In this document: in pieces, positions 53,549-62,540 of the stretch
Layout: each line of letters starts with the position of its first letter
How positions within the stretch are numbered: position 1 is the stretch's first letter
Assembly: GCA_016125405.1 (NCBI GenBank)
Contig: WGLW01000032.1
Location: 39,537 to 103,536 of the forward strand
Length of the DNA stretch: 64,000 nucleotides
Direction of reading: 5' to 3'
DNA from: Alphaproteobacteria bacterium
Lineage (GTDB): Bacteria > Pseudomonadota > Alphaproteobacteria > Caulobacterales > Hyphomonadaceae
Made by a program: the position numbers and the translations under genes
The notes under the pieces: generated by a model
Told to the model about the DNA's origin: nothing
The model's database searches: none
The model's input: only the letters and a program-made list of their open reading frames with translations

Positions 53549-54313
53549 CTAGGCCGCCTCTTCGATCACGCCGTCATAGCCTTCCTTCTCAAGCCGCAGC
53601 GCGAGGTCCGGCCCGCCGGAAGCGACAATGCGGCCCGCCGATAGCACGTGCACCTTGTCCGGCTTGATGTAGTCGAGCAGGCGCTGGTAGTGCGTGATCA
53701 CCAGCATGGACCGCTCCGGCGAGCGCAGCGCGTTGACGCCCTCGGCCACGACTTTCAGTGCATCGATATCCAGCCCGCTGTCGGTTTCGTCGAGGATCAT
53801 GAAGCGCGGCGCCAGCATCAGCATCTGGAAGATTTCCAGCCGCTTCTTCTCGCCGCCGGAAAAGCCGACATTCAGCGGTCGCTTCAGCATGTCAGGATCG
53901 ATCTTCAGTTTCGCCGCCGCCTCGCGCGACTTGCGCAGGAAGTCCGGCGCCGACACTTCCGGCTCGCCGCGCGCCTTGTGCTGGGCGTTGAGCGCCGCGC
54001 GAACGAATGTCAGCACCGGCACGCCGGCAATCTCCAGCGGATACTGGAATGAGAGGAAGACGCCCTTCGCGGCTCGCGCCTCGGGTTCCAGCGACAACAG
54101 GTCATCGCCATCGAACGTCGCCGCGCCATCCGTCACGTCGTAGCCGTTGCGGCCCGTGAGAACGTAGGACAGGGTCGACTTGCCGGAGCCGTTGGGGCCC
54201 ATCACGGCATGCACTTCACCCTTGGGCACGCTCAGCGAAACGCCCTTCAGGATTTCGCGCGCAGGCCCGTCCTCGGGCACGACGCTGGCGTGAAGGTTGG
54301 TTAACTCAAGCAT
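53549..54313 (-). CDS. sufC: Fe-S cluster assembly ATPase SufC
   Basis: 254 residues of the ABC ATPase superfamily. Walker A is MGPNGSGKSTLSYVL, the Q-loop is in VFLSFQYPLEIAGVP, the ABC signature is VGFSGGEKKRLEIFQML, and Walker B is RFMILDETDSGLDID. It powers the conformational change of SufB/SufD during cluster assembly. It is separated from sufB by three non-suf genes, with 136 bases between it and the lipoprotein gene, where an extra promoter could sit. Confidence 0.96.
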   Translation of the reverse strand: MLELTNLHASVVPEDGPAREILKGVSLSVPKGEVHAVMGPNGSGKSTLSYVLTGRNGYDVTDGAATFDGDDLLSLEPEARAAKGVFLSFQYPLEIAGVPVLTFVRAALNAQHKARGEPEVSAPDFLRKSREAAAKLKIDPDMLKRPLNVGFSGGEKKRLEIFQMLMLAPRFMILDETDSGLDIDALKVVAEGVNALRSPERSMLVITHYQRLLDYIKPDKVHVLSAGRIVASGGPDLALRLEKEGYDGVIEEAA

Positions 54314-54449
54314 TCGCTGTCCAATCGGGCCGTTCCTGGCCCTCGCCCTCTACATAGGTGGTCTGCCCTGCCGTGCGAGGCCGCCTCGCCCGGCTTGGGG
54401 CGACGTTTCGGCCGTTGCAGCGGATATGTCCAGTGGGGCCTGCTGAACC

Positions 54450-55220
54450 CTACTTGAAGACGTCCTGGACCACTGACTCGGCGCAGAAGGCCGTTTTCGC
54501 CGCCACAGGGTTGAGCTTGAGGCCCCGAAGGCCGCCCGCATCCTCGATCTGGCAGTCGATCCCGGTAATATGGTCCGGCTCGCCGCGGGCGGTCACATTG
54601 GCGGTGAGCACGGGTTTCAGCTTCGCATCCGGCGTCAGCTTGAAGAATTGCACGGCCCACTGATTTGCGCTCGAGCGCGCCGGAGCGGCGATATAGCCGC
54701 TGACGGTCTTGTGAAAGCCGACAGCGCTGACTTCGCCCAGCCGCGTGAAGTGCTTGCCCCCCGGCGGCGCATACCAGATCGCATAGGTCGTGTTGACGTT
54801 GCCCGTCTCCAGCGGAACCAGCAGTTCAGCGAAAGCATCGCCGTCAATGTCCTCAAGGCTGGGCGCACTGAACGTGTTGCCGACGGTCTCGGTGATCGTC
54901 TGGATAGTCGCGTCGCCAGCGGGCACGACCGCGATCGAGACAGGCGTCCGCCGGCCATCTGCGCCATCGGCCGCCGGGCCATAGTGCACGTCGAAATTCA
55001 GGCCCCGGCTGTCCGTCGACAGCAGCCGGCAATCGGGATGCGTCCAGCCCGCTGTCCCGTTGTCCACGGCCTGCGCCGTTCCGCAGTCCGGCATCGCGGC
55101 GCGCTTTGCCGACGTCACAGCCGGCGTTGTCGCGCCGTCCCGAGCATCGCCCTGCGAACAGGCCGGCAGGGCGCACGCCACCGCGGCGAGCGCGATCGCC
55201 CGGATCGATTGTCGGATCAT
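54450..55220 (-). CDS. Hypothetical lipoprotein inserted in the SUF operon
   Basis: 256 residues. The lipoprotein signal ends at Cys21 (CALPACSQGD). Cysteine pairs follow at PDCG and HPDCRLL, and at GIDCQIE and AFCAES. A LEDIDGDAFAELLVPLETG segment resembles an FG-GAP/EF-hand-like repeat found in integrin-type folds. No suf family matches it. Location would be the periplasmic side of a membrane, which makes a direct role in cytoplasmic cluster assembly unlikely. Confidence 0.7.
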   Translation of the reverse strand: MIRQSIRAIALAAVACALPACSQGDARDGATTPAVTSAKRAAMPDCGTAQAVDNGTAGWTHPDCRLLSTDSRGLNFDVHYGPAADGADGRRTPVSIAVVPAGDATIQTITETVGNTFSAPSLEDIDGDAFAELLVPLETGNVNTTYAIWYAPPGGKHFTRLGEVSAVGFHKTVSGYIAAPARSSANQWAVQFFKLTPDAKLKPVLTANVTARGEPDHITGIDCQIEDAGGLRGLKLNPVAAKTAFCAESVVQDVFK

Positions 55221-55314
55221 GCCGTTTTCCAGTTCCGCCCTCGTAAACGAACGCCGCCTCTATCTGAGTCTAGGTCGCGGAGTCTTCCCGGCGATCAAGG
55301 CCTGTTTGCACGGC

Positions 55315-55662
55315 TCAATCCGCCGACGCCTCCTGAAGCGCATCTTCCAGAAGGTTTACAAATTTTGGCAGGTCGTAAGGTTCGGCCACCCAGATATTCG
55401 GCCAGACAATGTCGCCATTCTCGCGGATATGACCGGGATAAAGCTGGTAGGCATCCGGTCCTTCCACCACCGCCTCCCAGGCGTGCTTCGGCGTCAGCAG
55501 CATCGTCACCCAGCCGCCGCCGTCATGGATATCCGCCTCCGTCAGCCCAAGACCGGCGCAGGCATCCCGCACACATGTCCCCAGCAGGCGGGTCACGCCG
55601 TCAACGTCCCGTGGCGCGTCCGACCCCGCCATTGCATGCCGGAATGCGTCGAGCACCGTCAT
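55315..55662 (-). CDS. Hypothetical protein in the SUF operon
   Basis: 115 residues, soluble and acidic. Visible parts are DAFRHAMAGSDAPRDVDGVT, LLTPKHAWEAVVEGPDAYQL, and VAEPYDLPKFVNLLEDALQE. No family recognised. The start overlaps the stop of the 55659-55958 gene by four bases, so the two are co-translated. One cysteine pair (GTCVRDACAG) is present but no known metal motif. Confidence 0.65.
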   Translation of the reverse strand: MTVLDAFRHAMAGSDAPRDVDGVTRLLGTCVRDACAGLGLTEADIHDGGGWVTMLLTPKHAWEAVVEGPDAYQLYPGHIRENGDIVWPNIWVAEPYDLPKFVNLLEDALQEASAD

Positions 55663-55958
55663 CCGGCGTACTCGGCGATCAGGTGGATGCCGCCAACGAT
55701 AGCGGCGTTGAAAGCGTCGAGGTCTTCGGGCCGGACCGTCAGACCCTCACCATTCCCCACCTTCTCCGCGCGCACCTCGAACCGCACGACAAATCCACCG
55801 CCCGTCGCCTCGCGCGCGACCTTCGCGGCCTGATCTTCTTCGCGGTGAAACACCGATTGACCGGATGGGTTGGGCGGAAACGACAGCCAGTGCGCCGTCA
55901 CGATCTGCGCCAGTTCAGACGGTCCAACGGATCCAAAGAGGGTGACGGTCGCCGACAT
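55659..55958 (-). CDS. Small hypothetical protein in the SUF operon
   Basis: 99 residues, soluble, beginning MSATVTLFGSVGPSELAQIV and ending DAFNAAIVGGIHLIAEYAG. It contains no cysteine. No family recognised. It starts 25 bases after the sufB stop and overlaps the 55315-55662 gene, so it belongs to the same transcript. Confidence 0.65.
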   Translation of the reverse strand: MSATVTLFGSVGPSELAQIVTAHWLSFPPNPSGQSVFHREEDQAAKVAREATGGGFVVRFEVRAEKVGNGEGLTVRPEDLDAFNAAIVGGIHLIAEYAG

Positions 55959-55983
55959 CCGTATGCGTCAGCCCTTCGAGGCC

Positions 55984-57538
<1,555 letters not shown>

Positions 57539-57549
<11 letters not shown>

Positions 57550-58723
57550 TGGCCAGCGCCTCCTGCTTCACAAGTCCGGGCCGCGCCCGCGCCGCCATCT
57601 TCAGCCAGGCGCCAGCCAGAGCCTCGAAATCCTCCGCCCGGCTGGCCCAGCCAAAGCTTGCCCGAATGGCCGAGCGTGCGCCCGTATCGGAGAGGCCCAT
57701 GGCGGTCAACACGCGGCTCGGCTTCACCTTGCCGGAGGAACACGCCGAGCCGGCGCTCACCGCAAACCCCGCCAGGTCCAGGCCCATGATCTGGGTTTCA
57801 GACGGCAGGCCTTCAACACCGAAGCAGCAAACGCCGCCTACGCGCGACGCCGCCTCGCCGTGAACGGCAAGCCCCGGCGCAGCCGCCTTGAGGCGGGCTT
57901 CAAAGGCCTCACGCGGCCCCGCAAGCGCTGCATAGTCCGCCATGCCCGCCAGCGCGGCGTCACAGGCGGCGCCGAAACCGGCAATTGCGGCGACATTCTC
58001 GGTGCCCGCGCGCCTTCCGAATTCCTGCCCGCCGCCCGTCTGCACCGCCCGGAACGGCGCGCCGGGCTTAACATAGAAAGCGCCCGCGCCTTGCGGCCCG
58101 CCGATCTTGTGCGCCGACACCGACAGATAATCGACATCGAGCCCGAAGGTTGAAACCTCGATCCTCCCGAGCCCCTGGATCGCATCGCAGTGGATCAGCC
58201 CACCTGTGGCGTGCACGATCTTCGCGGCCTCAGCGACCGGCTGGATCACGCCCGTTTCGTTGTTGACCAGCATCAGAGATACCAGCGGCGTGCGGCCCGC
58301 CGCCTTCAATTCGGCGACCCGCCGCTCAAGCCAGCCCAGATCCACAACGCCCGCCGCGTTCACCGGCCAATCGCCGGGATCACCGCCTTCGGCGCCAACA
58401 GCGAGACTGGTCACCGCGTCGTGCTCGATCGCCGACGTCACCAAAACGGCGCCGGTCGCCGCCATCGCGCCGCGCAACGCGGCGCCGACGGCCTCGGTTC
58501 CTCCGCTGACGAAGGCAATATCATCACGACATGCGCCGATGGCCGCCGCCACTGTTTCCCGCGCACGTTCCACCACCGCGCGCGCCCTGCGCCCTTCGGC
58601 GTGGACCGATGACGGGTTACCCGTTTCATCCACCGCAGCCGACATCGCCTCGCGCGCTTCCGGGCGCAAAGGAGCGGTCGCGTTGTAATCGCAGTAGATT
58701 CGGCGGGAATTCCGGGCGTTCAT
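57539..58723 (-). CDS. Cysteine desulfurase, IscS/NifS type
   Basis: 394 residues, a group I enzyme. PLP lysine is in [18 protein letters not shown]; the mobile active-site loop has its cysteine in [37 protein letters not shown] opens the protein. It lies between the Rrf2 regulator and sufB, so the operon encodes two different desulfurases. It probably supplies sulfur for Fe-S clusters and for thio-modification or molybdopterin. Confidence 0.93.
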
Positions 58724-58760
58724 GCCGTCAACCTACGGCATTTCGTCCGGTCAAGACAGG

Positions 58761-59207
58761 TCAGGCGCTGAAGCGGGTCTCGGGCCGGTCGCCCGCAATG
58801 GGGACCGCCCGGCGCCCGGCCAGCACATCCCCCACGCTCACATTGTCCAGGAAGTCGCGGATATGGTCCTGAAGATCGCTCCACAGTTCGCCGATGGGGC
58901 TGATTTCCGCCTCGGCGGCCTGTCCATCACTGCCACCATTAGACGGCGCGGGATCGTCCACCGCCTCGAAGATCGACCGGATCGTGGTGTCCTCCGCCGG
59001 TTTCGCGAGGCGATAGCCGCCGCCCGGCCCGCGGGCGCTGACCACGACGCCGCTTTTCCGAAGCATCGCGAACAGCTGCTCAAGGTAGGATAGCGAGATT
59101 TTCTGACGCGAGGCGACCTCGGCGAGCGGAACCGCGCCCGAGCCGGAGTGCCGGGCCACATCCACAATGGCCATCACCGCGTATCGAGCCTTGGACCCTA
59201 CCTTCAT
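58761..59207 (-). CDS. Rrf2-family regulator (IscR-like) without cysteines
   Basis: 148 residues from the ATG at 59207. The winged helix reads KVGSKARYAVMAIVDVARHS, then ISLSYLEQLFAMLRKSGVVV and SARGPGGGYRLAK. At the place where IscR has three cysteines for its 2Fe-2S cluster, this protein has DDPAPSNGGSDGQAAEAEIS, and the whole protein contains no cysteine. It heads the SUF operon and should repress or activate it. Without the cluster ligands it cannot sense Fe-S status the way E. coli IscR does. Confidence 0.9.
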   Translation of the reverse strand: MKVGSKARYAVMAIVDVARHSGSGAVPLAEVASRQKISLSYLEQLFAMLRKSGVVVSARGPGGGYRLAKPAEDTTIRSIFEAVDDPAPSNGGSDGQAAEAEISPIGELWSDLQDHIRDFLDNVSVGDVLAGRRAVPIAGDRPETRFSA

Positions 59208-59395
59208 CGTCTCGGAACCTCTCTGGGCGACCCACGCACGGGGCAAACCGTGCGCTCTTCGGGGTCTTTACGGGCGGCGTTCCGGGCCGGATCACACGAA
59301 ATGCTTGAAAATCGCGGCGGAATGGCGTTTGTCGGCCACTCCTTGGGGGAACCCTCAGGACACTTCTGGGTTTCCGGAAAAACAGCGAGCGCCAT

Positions 59396-60073
59396 ATGTC
59401 GGAATTGATCATTTCGGGCCCGGCGGGGCGGATCGAAGCGCGGTATATGCCTGCGGAGGTGGAAAACGCCCCGATCGCGCTGATCCTGCACCCCCACCCG
59501 AAAGCCGGCGGCACGATGCAGGACCCGGTGGTGATCACCCTGTTCGAGATGTTCGCCGCGCACGGCTTCTCCACCATGCGCTTCAACTTCCGCGGCGTTG
59601 GTCGCAGCCAGGGCCAGTTCGACGCCGGCATCGCCGAGCTGTCGGACGCAGCCTACGTTCTCGACCACCTCGAATCGCTCACCGAGGCGCCGAGCCAGTG
59701 CTGGGTCGCCGGCTCTTCATTCGGCGCCTACATCTGCCTCCAGCTCCTGATGCGCCGGCCGGAGATCGACGGCTTCATCGCGGTCGCCCCGCCCGCCAAC
59801 CACTATGACCTGTCCTTCCTCGCGCCCTGCCCAGCCTCCGGCGTCATCATCTCGGGCGACGCTGACCGCGTGGCTCCGCCCGCCGACATCGACCGCTCGC
59901 TCACCAAGGTGCGCGTGCAAAAAGGCGAAGTGATCGAGCGCGCCTCGGTCCCCGGCGCCAACCACTTCTTCCAGGGCAAGCTCGACGAACTGGAAAAGAC
60001 CGCCGCCGGCTATCTCAAGAAACGCATGAAGGCGTTCGAGAAAGCGCAAAAGGAACAGGCGACGAAGGGCTAG
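59396..60073 (+). CDS. Alpha/beta hydrolase, COG2945 family
   Basis: 225 residues. Family pattern: ALILHPHPKAGGTMQDPVVI, TMRFNFRGVGRSQGQFDAGI, nucleophile elbow WVAGSSFGAYICLQLL, and the acid in ISGDADRVAPP, with His in VPGANHFFQGKLDEL. Soluble, no signal peptide; a Lys/Glu-rich tail ends it. The natural substrate is unknown. It is divergent from the Rrf2 gene across a 188-bp gap. Confidence 0.88.
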   Translation: MSELIISGPAGRIEARYMPAEVENAPIALILHPHPKAGGTMQDPVVITLFEMFAAHGFSTMRFNFRGVGRSQGQFDAGIAELSDAAYVLDHLESLTEAPSQCWVAGSSFGAYICLQLLMRRPEIDGFIAVAPPANHYDLSFLAPCPASGVIISGDADRVAPPADIDRSLTKVRVQKGEVIERASVPGANHFFQGKLDELEKTAAGYLKKRMKAFEKAQKEQATKG

Positions 60074-60083
60074 CGCCAGCGCC

Positions 60084-61286
60084 TCAATAAAGCAGGTGCA
60101 GCTGCCGCTCCGCCGCCCATGACTGTTCGTCGGGCGTCGTCAGCTTGTCGAGATCGCCCGGCGCGGCGTTCGGATCGTCCACCCACTCGCGCAGCAGCGG
60201 CCCGCCATTGATCACGTCGATGGCCAGCTTGCCGATTTCGTACTCGTACGGGAAATCGCGCCACAGCGGATAATCCGGATAGAGCCGCCGGATCGCCTTG
60301 AACGCCAGCGACTGCAACCGCCACGGCTTGAACGCGTCATGGTCATAGGCCGGACTGTCGACATGGATCTGCACGCCATTGCAGAGCTGCTTCACATGCT
60401 TGTGGAAGGTCGGTTCGAACCAGCAGTCGCGCAGCCGGCATCCCTCCAGCCACTGCGGCGCCAGCGCCTGCATCTTGGCCATCACCTTGCGCGCCTCGAT
60501 ATCCGGCGCGCCGAACAGCTCCAGCGGCCGCGTGGTGCCGCGCCCTTCTGACAGCGTCGTGCCTTCCAGCATCACTGTCCCGGCATAGGCGCGCGCCATC
60601 GACAGGTTGGGCGCGTTGGGACTGGGATTGACCCACGAGCGTTCGCCCAGCGGCCAGCCGAAGCCCGGCCCCGCATCCGGCGCCCAGCCCTCCATCTCGA
60701 TCACGCGATAATCGACATCCAGCTTGTACTTGCGGATGAACCACAGCCCCAGTTCGCCAAGCGTCATGCCGTGGCGCATCGGCATTGGCCCCGCGCCGAC
60801 GAAACTTTCCCAGCCCGGGCGCAGCGCCAGTCCCTCGACGGGGCGTCCCACGGGGTTCGGCCGGTCCAGCACCCACACCGATTTTCCCTGCTTCGCCGCT
60901 TCTTCCAGCATGTAGAGCAGCGTCGTGATGAAGGTGTAGATGCGGCAGCCGAGATCCTGCATGTCGATCAGCACGACATCGAACGTGCCCATCATCTGCC
61001 CGCTGGGTCGGCGCACCTCGCCGTAGAGACTGAACACGGGAATGCCGAGCTGCGGGTCGTTGAAGTCGGGCGACTCCATCATGTTGTCCTGCTTGTCGCC
61101 GCGCATCCCGTGCTGCGGACCGAACGCCGCCGAAAGCTTGATGTCGTCCAGCGCCGCCAGGGCGTCCAGCGAATGTGTCATGTCCGCCGTCACCGAGGCC
61201 GGATGCGCCAGCAGCGCCACGCGCCTGCCCTTGAGCGGAGCGCGCAAGGCTGGATCAGCGATAAGGCGGTCGATACCGAATTTCAT
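60084..61286 (-). CDS. Exo-beta-N-acetylmuramidase NamZ family (DUF1343)
   Basis: 400 residues. The DUF1343 pattern is plain: GRRVALLAHPASVTADMTHS, AFGPQHGMRGDKQDNM, DVVLIDMQDLGCRIYTFITT, VLDRPNPVGRPVEG and MLEGTTLSEGRGTTRPLELF. NamZ enzymes (GH171) release N-acetylmuramic acid from peptidoglycan fragments for recycling. No signal peptide is visible, so an intracellular recycling role fits best. Overlaps the DOMON-like gene by four bases. Confidence 0.9.
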   Translation of the reverse strand: MKFGIDRLIADPALRAPLKGRRVALLAHPASVTADMTHSLDALAALDDIKLSAAFGPQHGMRGDKQDNMMESPDFNDPQLGIPVFSLYGEVRRPSGQMMGTFDVVLIDMQDLGCRIYTFITTLLYMLEEAAKQGKSVWVLDRPNPVGRPVEGLALRPGWESFVGAGPMPMRHGMTLGELGLWFIRKYKLDVDYRVIEMEGWAPDAGPGFGWPLGERSWVNPSPNAPNLSMARAYAGTVMLEGTTLSEGRGTTRPLELFGAPDIEARKVMAKMQALAPQWLEGCRLRDCWFEPTFHKHVKQLCNGVQIHVDSPAYDHDAFKPWRLQSLAFKAIRRLYPDYPLWRDFPYEYEIGKLAIDVINGGPLLREWVDDPNAAPGDLDKLTTPDEQSWAAERQLHLLY

Positions 61287-61834
61287 GTCTGCTCCAGAGT
61301 CGGAAGATCGAGCGCAAAGCCGTCGCGATGATGAAAGTCCGGCTTTCCTTGTGGATGCGCTAACGCCCAGTAGGACTTCGCGCCATCCATGTCCTCGATG
61401 ACAGCCGTCAGCCCGAGGCGCACGGCGCCCATGAGGTCGACAGCCTGTATGTCTTGCGTCCGTATCGTTGCGTGCAGGCCGAGTCGCGCCGCGCTGCTCT
61501 CCACGCTGATCTCCGGCGCCGCCCCGTGCACAACCTGCATCCCGTCCCGATAGGCCGTGAAGCTGTACGCCGCATATTCGCCCGAGGGCGAGAAGTTGAA
61601 CTCGGCATACGCCTCCCCCGCAGGCGGCCGCAGGAACGCCTCAAAGCAGGTGTGCCGCCACAACTCGTCCCGGCGCGCAGGTTCGGATCGCGCCGGAATG
61701 CGAACGCGCGTCATGTCTCCCTCGGCGGCATAGCGCAGGTCGATCGTGTCTGCGCGCGGGCGTGTCACCTCCACAGCAATGCTGTGGATGGCGCCGCCGG
61801 ACATATCGGGATGAGGGGTCATCACAACGCGCAT
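61283..61834 (-). CDS. DOMON-like domain protein
   Basis: 183 residues, beta-rich: VEVTRPRADTIDLRYAAEGD, then RRDELWRHTCFEAFLRPPAG, EAYAEFNFSPSGEYAAYSFT and SYWALAHPQGKPDFHHRDGF. The WRHTCFE and YAEFNFSPSG motifs define the family. It often sits beside DUF1343/NamZ genes, as here, where start and stop overlap. The biochemical role is unknown; a carbohydrate-binding part in muropeptide recycling is inference. Confidence 0.85.
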   Translation of the reverse strand: MRVVMTPHPDMSGGAIHSIAVEVTRPRADTIDLRYAAEGDMTRVRIPARSEPARRDELWRHTCFEAFLRPPAGEAYAEFNFSPSGEYAAYSFTAYRDGMQVVHGAAPEISVESSAARLGLHATIRTQDIQAVDLMGAVRLGLTAVIEDMDGAKSYWALAHPQGKPDFHHRDGFALDLPTLEQT

Positions 61835-61879
61835 GACGGCAGCCTAGCCGAAGTCGCGCCCGGCGCCAGCGCGAAGGCG

Positions 61880-62275
61880 CTAACCGCCCTCGGCGCCGGA
61901 AACGGCCTTTGGCCGCGTCGTCATCCACGCAATCGCGAACATCACCATCCAGGCGCCGTCGATCAGCGATCCGAACAGCGGCCCGCTCACCGCCAGCCTC
62001 CCCGTGAAGTAGAGCGCAAGGCAAGCTGCGAAGAAGCCGAGCTTCTCGAACACGCTCACCAGGATCAGCGCCCGGTACTTCGCCGGGTTGCTGGCGATGA
62101 CCAGGAACACGACCTGCCAGACCATCGCCGAGCCGTAGAAGCCGTAATAGAATTCCGGGTGAGAAATGGCCGGCGGCGCCGACTTTCCGACCGCGCCTTC
62201 GAGGAAGAATCCGGGCGCCAGGATCAGCAGCCCGTAAACGCCCGCCACCAGAAAGACCCACTTCGCAAAGCGCAT
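61880..62275 (-). CDS. Four-helix small membrane protein
   Basis: 131 residues from the ATG at 62275; a longer frame begins at 62308. Four hydrophobic segments: WVFLVAGVYGLLILAPGFFL, FYGFYGSAMVWQVVFLVIAS, LILVSVFEKLGFFAACLALY, and FGSLIDGAWMVMFAIAWMTT. No known transport or enzyme motif. It may share a transcript with the downstream DOMON-like and NamZ genes (46-base gap). Confidence 0.7.
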   Translation of the reverse strand: MRFAKWVFLVAGVYGLLILAPGFFLEGAVGKSAPPAISHPEFYYGFYGSAMVWQVVFLVIASNPAKYRALILVSVFEKLGFFAACLALYFTGRLAVSGPLFGSLIDGAWMVMFAIAWMTTRPKAVSGAEGG

Positions 62276-62355
62276 CTTCGATCCCCTTGTCGGCCCGGCG
62301 CAGCCCATATCCCAACTTGGCCGGTCGCGCCACTCGCCGACGCCCTCTCCGGCGC

Positions 62356-62385
62356 TTGACGCTGCCCGCCGCCGCTGCGTATCTA
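62356..62385 (+). promoter_or_regulatory. Predicted sigma70-type promoter of tyrS
   Basis: TTGACG (62356-62361) and TATCTA (62380-62385) are separated by 18 bases. A transcription start about seven bases after the -10 element would fall at or near the ATG of the 16-codon upstream ORF (62392), so that ORF could be read from a leaderless message. Confidence 0.55.
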
Positions 62386-62391
62386 GCGCCG

Positions 62392-62442
62392 ATGTCGCAC
62401 CGTTTTATCCTCGCTTCACTGTATTATCGCACGCTGACCTAG
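62392..62442 (+). CDS. Candidate leader peptide with tandem Tyr codons upstream of tyrS
   Basis: A 16-codon ORF, MSHRFILASLYYRTLT, ending at TAG 62440-62442, 98 bases before the tyrS GTG. Two consecutive TAT codons (62422-62427) lie five codons before its stop, and the region is unusually AT-rich. There is no ribosome site, but the predicted transcription start coincides with the ATG, as is known for the leaderless trpL peptide of Sinorhizobium. The GGCGGC, GCCGCC, GGCGGC segments at 62445-62479 offer two exclusive hairpins. A Tyr-sensing leader is plausible, but chance is not excluded. Confidence 0.4.
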   Translation: MSHRFILASLYYRTLT

Positions 62443-62444
62443 CA

Positions 62445-62479
62445 GGCGGCGCACATCTGTTGCCGCCCACACCGGCGGC
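62445..62479 (+). promoter_or_regulatory. Mutually exclusive hairpins after the tyrS leader ORF
   Basis: Segment 1 GGCGGC (62445-62450) can pair with segment 2 GCCGCC (62462-62467), or segment 2 can pair with segment 3 GGCGGC (62474-62479; nine pairs if the flanking wobbles are counted). This is the 1:2 versus 2:3 layout of an attenuator. The second hairpin lacks a good T-run (ATTGCTCGAT follows), so a classical terminator is not shown. Confidence 0.4.
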
Positions 62480-62540
62480 GATTGCTCGATGAGAGACGGC
62501 CCCGGGTCTGACCAGCCGACCTGAACATCAGGAGCCTCTC

